Assembly: GCA_031459765.1 (NCBI GenBank) | Contig: JAVKHY010000002.1 | Span: 1-64,000 of the forward strand | Reading direction: 5' to 3' | DNA length: 64,000 bases | Origin: Armatimonadota bacterium | GTDB lineage: Bacteria; Sysuimicrobiota; Sysuimicrobiia; Sysuimicrobiales; Kaftiobacteriaceae | Part shown: piece by piece, positions 24,647 to 33,200 of the stretch | Numbering within the stretch: position 1 is the first letter of the stretch | Layout of the letters: every line of letters starts with the position of its first letter | The notes under the pieces: generated by a model | What the model saw: only the letters and a program-made list of their open reading frames with translations | What the model was told of the DNA's origin: nothing | The model's database searches: none | Program-made: the position numbers and the translations under genes

Positions 24647-25407
24647 GCCGCCGCCCTCCCTTCTCTGCCCTGTCCGTCTTCCTGACCCGTTGCTGCAGAG
24701 GGAACCCCGGATGGACGGCGTTCCGGAGCGGCCAGCACAAACACACAGCGGGGATCGCCCCGCAGGACGGACTCCCGCTGCACCACCTCCGTGCCCACCA
24801 GCAGGGCCAGCAGGCCCCGGGCGATGGCGCAGATCTCGCGGAAATCCCGAGCAAGGTCAGCAAGCCGGCAGCCGCCAAGGCTCACCTCGTACCCTCCATT
24901 CATCCGCCGCAGTTCGGCCGGCGGCAAGGCGTCGAACAAGACACCAAGCGCCGCTCTGATCCGCACCTCGGGGTCCGGAATCTGCGCAACCTCCGGGTGC
25001 TCCGCCGCCAGGCGCTCGGCCGCCGCCTGAATGGTCCGCCGCATCTGGTCCGGCCCCTGCGTCCTGATCCCCCTGAGGAGAGAGGCCAGCAGGGTCGCGT
25101 AGGTCTCAGGGGTCGGCGGCTCAGGGACCGGCGGCCTCTGCGGCGTGGCAGCGTAGACGATGGGGGGGCGACCGGGCCGGCCCCTGATCACCTGTCTGGA
25201 GATGAGACCGTCCCGCTCCAGGAGCATCAGGTGCTGACGCAGGGCAGACGGTGACAGGCCCGTGGCGGCTACGAGGTCCTTCAGGGTGGAGGGCCCGGAA
25301 GCGGTCAGGTAGCGGAGCATCTCGGTGCGGGCGGGGTAGGCGCGAGAGATCCTGGAACCCGGCTCCCGCTCGGGGGAGGAACCAGCGGCCGGTTTCAACG
25401 GTTTCAA
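24643..25407 (-). CDS. Winged-helix transcriptional regulator with C-terminal cysteine motif (COG2345/SufR-like)
   Basis: The 254-residue protein has an N-terminal ArsR-like winged helix (about 28-88: LKDLVAATGLSPSALRQHL, then a wing rich in Arg/Gly/Pro). The C-terminal sensor domain holds Cys180, Cys193 and Cys221, spaced C-x12-C-x27-C. This resembles the Fe-S-binding region of SufR-type regulators with one Cys missing, so redox, oxygen or Fe-S sensing is plausible. A TTG start at 25407 is supported by GGAGGAGG just upstream. It is the first gene of the type II molybdoenzyme operon and overlaps alpha by four bases, so it is probably an autogenous regulator of that operon. Confidence 0.82.
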   Translation of the reverse strand: MKPLKPAAGSSPEREPGSRISRAYPARTEMLRYLTASGPSTLKDLVAATGLSPSALRQHLMLLERDGLISRQVIRGRPGRPPIVYAATPQRPPVPEPPTPETYATLLASLLRGIRTQGPDQMRRTIQAAAERLAAEHPEVAQIPDPEVRIRAALGVLFDALPPAELRRMNGGYEVSLGGCRLADLARDFREICAIARGLLALLVGTEVVQRESVLRGDPRCVFVLAAPERRPSGVPSAATGQEDGQGREGRAAA

Positions 25408-25593
25408 CGCCTCCTCCGATTACTCTGCACGGTAGCGGGAGATCGCGTGGGCGACAATCGGGCGGGGAGAGTATTTTTCAGCCCGACCGGCCAGCCCCCT
25501 ACGCCCGGAGATATCAACTACATCGCATTGGACCTGCACAACAACACCCGATGTCGCGGCGGTGCCGATGGCCTGTGTCAGTTGCAGGCAAGG

Positions 25594-25670
25594 TGGCAGG
25601 GGCGGAGGGATTCGAACCCCCAACATCCGGTTTTGGAGACCGGCGCTCTGCCCGTTAGAGCTACGCCCCT
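25594..25670 (-). tRNA. tRNA-Trp (CCA), inner copy
   Basis: The minus strand folds into a full cloverleaf. It has acceptor AGGGGCG/CGCCCCT, D-stem GCTC/GAGC, anticodon arm CCGGT-CTCCAAA-ACCGG with anticodon CCA, a T-loop with GGTTCGAATCC and an encoded CCA end. It differs from the copy at 33201-33277 by a single base in the D-loop. It lies between the two molybdoenzyme operons. Confidence 0.96.
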
Positions 25671-25683
25671 GGGAACGGCTGGA

Positions 25684-25772
25684 CGGCGAAGGCCACGGCC
25701 GCCGCGGTGCCCTCCAGGAACTCATCGGGAGGCAGAGGTAGCAAGCCGCGGAGGTCGTTCTAGCGCGAGGTG
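25684..25772 (-). pseudogene. Decayed fragment of folP (dihydropteroate synthase)
   Basis: This 89-base stretch aligns without gaps to positions 37244-37332 of the intact folP gene in this window, with about 14 mismatches (roughly 84% identity). In the folP frame the fragment reads S-R-stop-N-D, then a segment ending [16 protein letters not shown], where the intact gene has [16 protein letters not shown]. The in-frame TAG and small size show it is dead. It lies 13 bases upstream of the inner tRNA-Trp and 11 bases from the stop of the multi-cluster Fe-S gene. Confidence 0.8.
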
Positions 25773-25783
25773 CCACCAGTCCC

Positions 25784-27382
25784 TCATATCGGAGACATCG
25801 AGGCGGCCCGGCAGTCCTGGCAGTACCGGGCGATGACATCCCGCGCCCTGGCATGCTGATCGCCCAGCAGGACCCCGATCCGCTGCAGCATCGTTTCGGG
25901 AGCGATCGGAGCGCCGCACGCCGCGCACCGACGCTGGCGGCTCCGCCGCACCTCGGTCCGCCCGGCGGCGAGGCGACCGAGATCCGCCACCTGCCCCAGG
26001 TGTAGCACGTCAGGCTCTGGGCAGGCCGGCAGGCACTGCCCGCAGGCGACGCACCTGGCGGGATCGACGATCAAAATCTCGTCTTCGTCACGCTGCAGTG
26101 CGAGCGCCCCCGTGGGGCAGACGGCGGCACAGGCGCCGCAGAGGGTACACCCGTCGCGGACGTCGAGAACCCCGAACGGGGAGAAAGGGTGGGACACCGC
26201 AACGGTCTCCGCATCATAGGCGCGGGCCAGGTGCTGGAGCAGCTGCGCGGCAGCGCCCGCGGCGAAGGCGCCGGGCAACGCCGGATCGCCCGGGCCTGGA
26301 CCGGGCAGGGGCTGCCGGAGAACCCGGGCGAGGGCTGCCGGCTCCGCGGGAAGCGTTAGGATCCGCGGCTCCGACTCCCCCATGCGCGCCAGCAGCTGCC
26401 GGCAGAAGGCCACCCGCCCCTCGATCCGCCCCGGCCCACCGGTCCGGCAGCCGTTCGGACAGGGCACAACTCCCACCGCCGCCGCGCCGCGGGCCAGAAA
26501 GGCGAGAAGCCATCGGGCAGGAACCATCTCGGCGCACGGGACTTCCAAGGGCAGCCAGGATGCCGGGATCGGGTGAATCCCTCCGGCCAGGGCAGGTAGA
26601 GCAGGACTCCCGGCGCAGCTCAAGAGGATCGCCCGGGGCTGAAGCGGGCTGATCAACGGGTCCAGGAGCGCCCGTGTCCGCGCGTCCATCTCCGCGGCCG
26701 TAAATCCGGGAAACTCCATGGCATCGTGCGGACAGGCGGTGACGCATACGGCACAGCTCGTGCAGCGGAGTTTGAGCAGCCGAATCTCGCCGCCTGTGGC
26801 TTCCAGGGCCTGGTGGGGGCAGGCCAGCACACACAGCGCACACCCGGCGTCCGCCCGGCACCGGTCTGCCCGGGCCGCCGGCACCACCTGGTATTCGAGC
26901 CACGAGAGGGCAAACAGTGACCTGCGGCTGACGGCCGGGGGCAGGACGGGGCGAAGATGCTGCGGCCGGCTGCCGGAGAAGGCCTCGACTCGCGCCGCCG
27001 CCGCGGCCGTCAGGATCACGGCCCTCTCGACCGCCAGAGAGGCGGGGACCGCCCGGGCAAGAAGGCCCAGAGCAACAATCTCGACGCCCAGGGGATCGAG
27101 CCCGGCCCGGCGCATCGCCGCCTGGAGCGGCGCCAGCGACGTCATCGGGCGGCACAGGCCCAGCACCGCTGCCGACCCTCTACCCGTGAGGTGACGGGCA
27201 GTCCGCTCGGTGCGCGTGCACAGGTCGGGAACCACCTGGACGGAGGCGGAAGGCATGTACGCCGCGAGCCGTCGGGCCACGGCCTGCGGGTCGATCCCGG
27301 CAGGGGAGGACGCCAGATCTCCGCACAACAGCACCCACGTGCCCCCGGGAACGCCGGCATGAGGGACCGGACCCGCCGGCAT
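25784..27382 (-). CDS. Multi-cluster Fe-S protein with MvhD-like centre and C-terminal zinc ribbon
   Basis: This 532-residue cytoplasmic-looking protein contains two ferredoxin-like modules. The first has CRADAGCALCVLACP and CTSCAVCVTACP (175-218). The second has CTLCGACAAVCP and CVACGQCLPACP (412-454). Between them a segment with LSCAGSPAL, VPCAEMVPARWLL and VVPCPNGC resembles the MvhD/HdrA-associated delta subunit family. The C-terminus has a zinc ribbon-like pair, CAAC (486-489) and CQDC (521-524). The N-terminal 150 residues are not recognised. The start overlaps the TorD-like stop by one base. It may link the membrane-bound molybdoenzyme to a cytoplasmic electron pool or serve in assembly; both are inference. 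Confidence 0.8.
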   Translation of the reverse strand: MPAGPVPHAGVPGGTWVLLCGDLASSPAGIDPQAVARRLAAYMPSASVQVVPDLCTRTERTARHLTGRGSAAVLGLCRPMTSLAPLQAAMRRAGLDPLGVEIVALGLLARAVPASLAVERAVILTAAAAARVEAFSGSRPQHLRPVLPPAVSRRSLFALSWLEYQVVPAARADRCRADAGCALCVLACPHQALEATGGEIRLLKLRCTSCAVCVTACPHDAMEFPGFTAAEMDARTRALLDPLISPLQPRAILLSCAGSPALPALAGGIHPIPASWLPLEVPCAEMVPARWLLAFLARGAAAVGVVPCPNGCRTGGPGRIEGRVAFCRQLLARMGESEPRILTLPAEPAALARVLRQPLPGPGPGDPALPGAFAAGAAAQLLQHLARAYDAETVAVSHPFSPFGVLDVRDGCTLCGACAAVCPTGALALQRDEDEILIVDPARCVACGQCLPACPEPDVLHLGQVADLGRLAAGRTEVRRSRQRRCAACGAPIAPETMLQRIGVLLGDQHARARDVIARYCQDCRAASMSPI

Positions 27383-28092
27383 CACCGATCCCTCGCGCGG
27401 GCAGCCTCTCCGCCGGAGCCGACGGCAATCAGCCGGGACAGCAGGTCGATGAGATCCTGATCGTGGTGGACGAAGCCGTCCGCCGCAGCCGTCGCCTGCG
27501 CGTAGAACCCGCTCTGAGCAGCCGCACCGACCGCCCGGGCGAGGGAGGGAAACCACCGGCCGAGATGCCGGCTGAGGAATTGCCGCTCCCGGGACAGGAT
27601 CGACACCCCCGCCTCTGACGAAACCTGAAGCCAGGCCGCAGCCTCCAGGCCGCAGAGCGCGGACATGAACTCCAGCTCCACGGCCGCATGGTCGGGCGGC
27701 TCCCCCGATGGTCCCGCGGCGGCAAGCCCCTGCGCCGCATACTCCCGCTCGACGGCCAGGACGACCGCTGCCGCCAGTCTGGGGTCTTCCACGAGGAAGG
27801 CGGACTCGGTCGGCGCGGGACCGCCAGCACCGTCCAGGCCGAACAGGCGAACGTACTCCGTCTGCAGCCCTTCGCCCTGGTGGTGCGGCAGACGCCGCAG
27901 GGTGTCCAGGAACGCCCACCACGGGAGACCCACAGCCAGCCCGGACAGCAGTGCGCGCTGCCGCAACAGCCCGGAGGCCATCGTCTGGAGAGAGCGCACC
28001 CTCCGCGGCTCGGGATACAGGAACACCTGGGACAGCAACCGATAGGCCCCGGCCCGGAACCGGGCCAGGCGGGCGAGTGTCTGTTCAGGCAC
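27382..28092 (-). CDS. TorD-family molybdoenzyme chaperone
   Basis: The 236-residue helical protein begins at a GTG at 28092 (reads MPEQTLARLARFRAGAY), eight bases after the upstream membrane-protein gene. The family marker appears as DHAAVELEFMSALCGLEAA (about residues 136-154), and a second helix has FLSRHLGRWFPSLARAV. It should bind the Tat signal of the catalytic subunit at 30415-33087 and assist cofactor insertion. Its stop overlaps the next start (TGATG). Confidence 0.87.
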   Translation of the reverse strand: MPEQTLARLARFRAGAYRLLSQVFLYPEPRRVRSLQTMASGLLRQRALLSGLAVGLPWWAFLDTLRRLPHHQGEGLQTEYVRLFGLDGAGGPAPTESAFLVEDPRLAAAVVLAVEREYAAQGLAAAGPSGEPPDHAAVELEFMSALCGLEAAAWLQVSSEAGVSILSRERQFLSRHLGRWFPSLARAVGAAAQSGFYAQATAAADGFVHHDQDLIDLLSRLIAVGSGGEAARARDR

Positions 28093-28100
28093 GGTGTCGC

Positions 28101-28373
28101 CTACCGCGGCCGCAGTTCGCGTCTGCCGGAGGGGCCCTGGCGACTCGCCGGGTCGGGCAGGAGTTCGTACACCGCGGCCGCGGTGAACATCAGCATGATG
28201 CCTGCGATGAAGGCCACGGGCAGGTAGGGGATCGGCTGTCCCAGGGCCAGCGCAAGACCACTGCGCACCGGCAGGCCGGGAATCCTCAGCGGCAGGGCCA
28301 GGCTGAAGCTCGCCGCCGCGAGCGCGAATCCCGCCATGATGATCAGCCTCGTCACCGCCGTGCGCGCGGACAT
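28101..28373 (-). CDS. Small two-helix membrane protein of the Psr/Nrf-like operon
   Basis: The 90-residue product begins MSARTAVTRLIIMAGFALAA and has two hydrophobic segments (about 8-28 and 50-70) and a basic tail ending RRELRPR. Its ATG overlaps the nrfD stop by one base (TGATG). I do not recognise a family. Position suggests an auxiliary subunit of the membrane anchor. Confidence 0.72.
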   Translation of the reverse strand: MSARTAVTRLIIMAGFALAAASFSLALPLRIPGLPVRSGLALALGQPIPYLPVAFIAGIMLMFTAAAVYELLPDPASRQGPSGRRELRPR

Positions 28374-29662
28374 CAACCATCGCCTCCGTCTTCCTCTGGC
28401 AACTCGATAATCGGAAAGACCTTGACGAACAGGACGTAGAGGAGGATGCCCAGAGATACCAGGCCCCCGATGATGCTGTATTCCACCCACGTCGGGCTGT
28501 AGGTGCCCGGCGGGTATGGCAACAGCGCCCCATGCGTCTGCGAGGGCACGACGATCAGCAGGCGTTTGCCCACCGCGGCCACGTTCACGAGGATCCCCGA
28601 CAGGACGATGACGGGAATGCTGGTGTGGCCGGTGAGGAACTGCCGCAGCAGCAGGTAGAAGGCGAGGAGCAGAGCGGCGACCGAGGCCCAGTAGATCCGG
28701 GCGTACCGGCCGAAGAAGATCGCCTGGGTGACACGGCTCTCGTGCAACGGCGCGGCGTAGGTGGCGGTCAGCCAGTCCACGAGCATGAAATAAATGTAGG
28801 CCGCGGTTAGCACCATCAGAAAATTGCCGAGCCAGCGGAACACGTCGGGGGGGAGGCGATCCTGCGCCGCCAGCGTGCGCCTCACCACCGCGGCGATGAC
28901 GATCAACAAGCCGACCCCGGAGACGCCGGCCAGGATGACGAACGCCGGCGCCTGCAGCGCGCTGAACCAGCCCGGCCGACCGACCTGCAGACCGAAGACG
29001 AAGCCCAGTGTGGAGTGGGCGATGACCAGCAAGGGGAGGATGGCCAGGGACAGCCAGAAGCTGACCCGCTGGTGACGCTCCCGCTCGGCCGGCGTGTCCC
29101 GGTACCCCGACGCCCACAGGCGGTAGAACCATTGCAGCCGTCCCGGTCTCCGGGCGCAGAGGGCGGCGTCGCGGCGGCCGTCCAGGAAAAAGTACACCAG
29201 GCTGGCAAACAGATAACCCGCAATGACCATGGTGAAGGTCCCGAAGAACGGCGATTGGGGACGGGCGTATTTGAGCAGGTGAAAAATGCCGCGCAGCGGC
29301 TGCCCCAGGTCCGGCAGGACGCTGAAGGCGGCCAGGATCAGCGAGATGATGGTCAGCACCTCCGCCATGCGGGACACCGCCCGCAGGTGCCGCAGGTTCA
29401 GCAACCGCACCAGCGCTGCCGTGGTGATCCCGGCGAAGCTCACCCCGACGAAGTAGACGTCGAAGGCGATGTACAGCCCCCACGAAGACCCGCCCATCGT
29501 GCCGATGTCGCGCAGGCCCGTGACCACCAGTCCCTCGGTCAGCTGGGTGTACAGCGCGTTGACGCCCTGGGCGAGGACACCGAGCAGCACCGCTATGGCG
29601 AGCCAAACGCGCGCCGACATCTGCCCGACGCCGTAGGGAATCCGATCCATCCGCAGGACCAC
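28373..29662 (-). CDS. nrfD: NrfD/PsrC-family integral membrane subunit
   Basis: NrfD/PsrC proteins are quinone-interacting membrane anchors of Fe-S molybdoenzymes. The 429-residue protein has about ten hydrophobic segments. Family-typical parts are the TMGGSSWGLYIAFDVYFVG region, FSVLPDLGQPLRG and the RVSFWLSLAILPLLVIAHST segment. It lacks heme-binding motifs. The gene lies three bases after the four-cluster ferredoxin gene. Together with the catalytic subunit it suggests quinone reduction or oxidation coupled to a periplasmic substrate. Confidence 0.9.
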   Translation of the reverse strand: MVLRMDRIPYGVGQMSARVWLAIAVLLGVLAQGVNALYTQLTEGLVVTGLRDIGTMGGSSWGLYIAFDVYFVGVSFAGITTAALVRLLNLRHLRAVSRMAEVLTIISLILAAFSVLPDLGQPLRGIFHLLKYARPQSPFFGTFTMVIAGYLFASLVYFFLDGRRDAALCARRPGRLQWFYRLWASGYRDTPAERERHQRVSFWLSLAILPLLVIAHSTLGFVFGLQVGRPGWFSALQAPAFVILAGVSGVGLLIVIAAVVRRTLAAQDRLPPDVFRWLGNFLMVLTAAYIYFMLVDWLTATYAAPLHESRVTQAIFFGRYARIYWASVAALLLAFYLLLRQFLTGHTSIPVIVLSGILVNVAAVGKRLLIVVPSQTHGALLPYPPGTYSPTWVEYSIIGGLVSLGILLYVLFVKVFPIIELPEEDGGDG

Positions 29663-29665
29663 GGG

Positions 29666-30415
29666 CTACACCCTCGCCTTCACCGTCTCGATCTGCCGGA
29701 CCTCGTGCCCCGGCGCCCTGCCGCCCAGGTAGTACACGCGGGGCTCTGTGCCGGCATACTCCAGCAGTCGAAAATGCGCCCGGCGCCTGAGCAGCTGGGA
29801 AACCTTGCTCGCGGGATCGTCCAGATCGCCAAAATGCAGGGCGAACAGCGGGCAGTTGGCCACGCAGGCCGGGAGCAGGCCCTTCTCCACCCGGTGCACA
29901 CAGAAGGTGCACTTCTCGATGACCCCCTTGAGGTGGCCGCCGCCAGCGGTGCGTCGGCGCTCTGGGCCCTGGGGGAGGTCCAGGTCCGGATTCTTGTACG
30001 GCGGAACCGCCCCGCCGGTCACTCCGGCCAGGGCTTCCACGGCCTCCCGGTCCATCCAGTCGAGGTACTGGTTCCGCTCCGGCCGCTTCCAGTTGAAGTA
30101 GTTGACGCCGTAGGGACAGGCCACTTCGCAGTACCGACAGCCGATGCACCGGTCGAAGTCGGTGGCCACCAGGCCGTCCGGCCGCTTGTAGCGGGCGCCC
30201 ACCGGGCAGACCTTGACGCACGGGGCGTTGTCGCAGTGCATGCACGGCCGCGGCATGAACCACACCCGCGTATTGGGATACTCGCCTTCCTCAAACCGGA
30301 AGACGTACATCCAGAAGTTGGCCTGCGGGGTGTTGTTCTCCACTTTGCAGGCCTCCATGCACGCCCGACAGCCGGTGCAGCGGTCCAGGTCGATGACCAT
30401 GGCATAGCGCGCCAT
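29666..30415 (-). CDS. Four-cluster ferredoxin-type electron-transfer subunit (PsrB/NrfC/DmsB-like)
   Basis: The 249-residue subunit contains four Cys groups: CTGCRACMEACKVENN (13-28), CMHCDNAPCVKVCP, CIGCRYCEVACPYG and CTFCVHRVEKG paired with CVANCP. These predict four [4Fe-4S] clusters between the molybdenum subunit and NrfD. There is no signal peptide, so it is probably co-exported with the Tat-bearing subunit. The start overlaps the catalytic subunit stop by one base (TGATG). Confidence 0.93.
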   Translation of the reverse strand: MARYAMVIDLDRCTGCRACMEACKVENNTPQANFWMYVFRFEEGEYPNTRVWFMPRPCMHCDNAPCVKVCPVGARYKRPDGLVATDFDRCIGCRYCEVACPYGVNYFNWKRPERNQYLDWMDREAVEALAGVTGGAVPPYKNPDLDLPQGPERRRTAGGGHLKGVIEKCTFCVHRVEKGLLPACVANCPLFALHFGDLDDPASKVSQLLRRRAHFRLLEYAGTEPRVYYLGGRAPGHEVRQIETVKARV

Positions 30416-33087
30416 CAGGAGGACTCCTTGAACACCCGGACCTTCACGTGGAAGGACTGGTCGGCGGTGTTAGCCACGTAGCCCTCGCCGGTGAAGAAGA
30501 GGGCGTTTGGGGTCGGCCCCTGCCCCTTCGCCCACGGGTGACTCCACAGGCCGTAGTGGTGGGGCAGGCCGACGGTGTCGGGGCGGATGGCCTCGGTGAA
30601 GTGGACGCGCACCCTGACCTTCCGGGTCTCGCCGGTGAGGGCGTTGTGCGACTCCACCCACACCTCCTCCCCGTCGCGGATGCCGCGCTCCCGGGCCGTC
30701 CTGGGATTGATGTCCAGGCGCTGGCGGGGAGCCAGTTCGGCCAGCAGCGGGATGAAGCTGCTGCGGGATTGCTTGAACTCGATCATCTTGTAGCTGATGA
30801 GGTAGAGATCATAGCGCTCCGGGGACGCATCCATCGTCGGCCGCCGCCAGGTGGGCAGGGGCGTGTAGTCCCGCCAGTAGACCTCGGCCGCGCCCCTGGC
30901 CCGCATCGTCTCCCGGTAGCGGAGCAATGCCTCTCCGTACAACCGGTGGCGCACGCCCCCGAAGGGCGGATCGGTCGCGTACCCGTAGGCGGCCGAGGGC
31001 GGAATCGGCCCCTTCACCTTGACGCCGTGCTTCTCGAAGTAAGCGACCCCCGCGACAATTCCCTCCGACTTCGCCCACCGATCGAAGATCTCGCGCACGG
31101 ACGGCTTGCGGTCCAGGGGCAGCCGATACGGCTCCTTCAGCGCAAGCGCTTCGTTCAGCCGGTCCAGGTAGCCCCCCCGGCCGTAGAGAATGCCCGCCTT
31201 CTCGCACAGGTCGAGGTAGATGTCGATGTCTCCCCGGGACTGGAACAACGGCTTCATGGGCGGCAGGCGGAGCGCCACGCCGTCCAGGTATTGATCGCTG
31301 GCCTTGCTGGGTCCCTCGTACTTCTCGATGGTGGCCGCCGGCAGGACGACGTCGGCGAAGTAATCCGCGGTCTCCGACAGCCAGGGGTCAATGGCGGCAA
31401 CGAACTTGAAGCGTTTGTAGGCTTCGATGAGGTCCGGCTGGGAGGCGAAGGCCACCAGGGGATTGCTCATATGCACCAACAGGACCTCCGGCCGGTCCTG
31501 AACCCCGTAGCGCTCGGGGTGCTGCAGCACCCGCGCCACCACCGATGAGTTGTTGCTGTTGATGGGGAAGTAGATGCTGTCCTTCAGGTAGATGTTGTAC
31601 GGCGGATCCTTGATCTCGATGCGGTCGAGTTTCTCGAAGTTCTCGTGGATCGTCCACCTCCCGACGTCCGTACGCTGCCCGCCGGCGGCGCCCACGGCGC
31701 CCAGGAGCATCATCACGGTCAGCATGGCCCGGACCGCCTGGAAGCCCAGTTCCTGCTGCGCCATGTGGTAGGCCATGATGGCCACCGGACGGTACGGCAG
31801 CGTGACGCCGTCGAGAACGATGCGGCTGCCGATCCGCGCCTGCTCTCCCAGCTCCTGCGCCACGCGGGTGATGGACTCCGCCGGCAGCCCGCACACGCCG
31901 GCCGCCCACTCCGGCGTGTATCGGGCCACGTGGTCCTTGAAAACCTGGAAGGCGGGCCGGACCGTCACGCCCCCGACGCGGAATTCGCCCTCCAGCGCGG
32001 GCTCGACGCCGGCGGCGTCGTAGGGACGGACCGCCCCCCGCGCGCTGTCCCAGATCTGCTCCTTGCCGTCGATGCGGAGGAAGAAGCCGTCGGGCCCGAC
32101 AAGAAAGGGGGCGTTGGTGTAGCGGAGCAGGTAGTCGCGGTCGATGGTGCCTTGAGCGATCAATCGGTGGCACAGGGCCAGCGCCAGGGCCAGGTCTGTC
32201 CCCGGGCGGATGGGCAGCCACTCATCGACGAAGGGCCCGGCTCCCCGCAGCCGGGGGTCGACGACCACGACCTTCAGCCCCCGCTCCTTCGCCGCCGCCA
32301 GCTGCTGGGGCCAGGTGATCCAGCACAGCTGGTTGCCGCCGGCGTTGGTGATATTCCAGCCCCAGGCCAGCAGATACCGCGTGTGCCGGAAGTCCGGGTG
32401 CAGCACGCCCGACGTCCCGATGGTGTACTCGCTGGCCCGGTACCCCGCGTCGGAGCAAAAGGCGCCGTGGTGAAGTTTGGTCGCCCCGCTGGCCTTGACG
32501 AAGGCTTCGTCGTAGAACGCCTTGCCCTTGCTGCGGCCCTTCTGCCAGACCAGGAGGCGAGGATCCCTGGCCCGCGCTTCTTTGATCTTGTCCGCCACCA
32601 GCGCCAGCGCCTCGTCCCACGAGGCCCGGCGCCACTGCCCCGGAACCCCCTTGGCGTTGGTCCGGACCAGCGGCGTCTTCACGCGATGGGGATCGTAGAT
32701 GGCCATGATCTGGGCCACGCCCTTGGGACACAGCGTGCCGGCGTTGAGCGGGTTACCGGGGTGACCCTCCAGCTTCACCAGCCGACCGTTGATGCGTCGG
32801 GCCAGAAGGCCGCAGTCCTGCTTGCCGATCCAGCAGGTGGTGGGGACCCACTCCTCCTCCCCGGAAGTCGCTGGTGCGGCGCCGCTTCGAACAAGAGTCT
32901 GGAGACCGCCAGGGAGGAACCGGGAGGCGGCCAGGATCCCCCCGACGGCCGCCGAGCCCTTAACAAACGTGCGTCGGGTGACCCTCACCGCTCCGCCACA
33001 GGGGGATTCGAGCTCGGCTGGGGAAATCGGCAGCGGCCTCCCCGCTCTCCTTTCGAAGGGGTCACAGGAGACACTCTGGGTAAGCAT
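30415..33087 (-). CDS. Molybdopterin oxidoreductase catalytic subunit, Tat-exported (Psr/thiosulfate-reductase-like)
   Basis: This is an 890-residue DMSO-reductase-superfamily enzyme. A twin-arginine signal (VTRRTFVKGSAAVGG, residues 36-50) predicts export. The N-terminal cluster site reads C85-W-I-G88-K-Q-D-C92 and then C120. The usual second Cys of C-x2-C-x3-C is a Gly, so one ligand is missing. The likely molybdenum ligand is Cys211 in HGAFCSDAGY, as in Cys-type enzymes such as polysulfide, thiosulfate and arsenate reductases. The substrate is unknown. The frame opens at an ATG at 33087 without a visible ribosome-binding site; a GTG at 32988 just before the Tat motif is a possible alternative start. 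It is the first gene after tRNA-Trp. Confidence 0.88.
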   Translation of the reverse strand: MLTQSVSCDPFERRAGRPLPISPAELESPCGGAVRVTRRTFVKGSAAVGGILAASRFLPGGLQTLVRSGAAPATSGEEEWVPTTCWIGKQDCGLLARRINGRLVKLEGHPGNPLNAGTLCPKGVAQIMAIYDPHRVKTPLVRTNAKGVPGQWRRASWDEALALVADKIKEARARDPRLLVWQKGRSKGKAFYDEAFVKASGATKLHHGAFCSDAGYRASEYTIGTSGVLHPDFRHTRYLLAWGWNITNAGGNQLCWITWPQQLAAAKERGLKVVVVDPRLRGAGPFVDEWLPIRPGTDLALALALCHRLIAQGTIDRDYLLRYTNAPFLVGPDGFFLRIDGKEQIWDSARGAVRPYDAAGVEPALEGEFRVGGVTVRPAFQVFKDHVARYTPEWAAGVCGLPAESITRVAQELGEQARIGSRIVLDGVTLPYRPVAIMAYHMAQQELGFQAVRAMLTVMMLLGAVGAAGGQRTDVGRWTIHENFEKLDRIEIKDPPYNIYLKDSIYFPINSNNSSVVARVLQHPERYGVQDRPEVLLVHMSNPLVAFASQPDLIEAYKRFKFVAAIDPWLSETADYFADVVLPAATIEKYEGPSKASDQYLDGVALRLPPMKPLFQSRGDIDIYLDLCEKAGILYGRGGYLDRLNEALALKEPYRLPLDRKPSVREIFDRWAKSEGIVAGVAYFEKHGVKVKGPIPPSAAYGYATDPPFGGVRHRLYGEALLRYRETMRARGAAEVYWRDYTPLPTWRRPTMDASPERYDLYLISYKMIEFKQSRSSFIPLLAELAPRQRLDINPRTARERGIRDGEEVWVESHNALTGETRKVRVRVHFTEAIRPDTVGLPHHYGLWSHPWAKGQGPTPNALFFTGEGYVANTADQSFHVKVRVFKESS

Positions 33088-33200
33088 ATAGCACGAAGGA
33101 ACTAGCCGCGCATCGGGCGGCGACCTGATGCCTCACCGATTGGTGCGTTCCCTGGGGGGTCCTGCCGGCCGGAGGAGGAGAGAAGGCCTGGATCTTTTCC

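Noticed and set aside
25519-25554. Inverted repeat ACATCG/CGATGT upstream of the molybdoenzyme regulator as its operator
   Set aside because: The arms are only 6 bp with a 24-base gap and no clear promoter is aligned with them; this could be chance.
28101-30263. A 720-codon minus-strand frame overlapping nrfD and the ferredoxin gene
   Set aside because: It is out of frame with both clear genes and shows no family motif; only its last 90 codons are the real small membrane protein gene.
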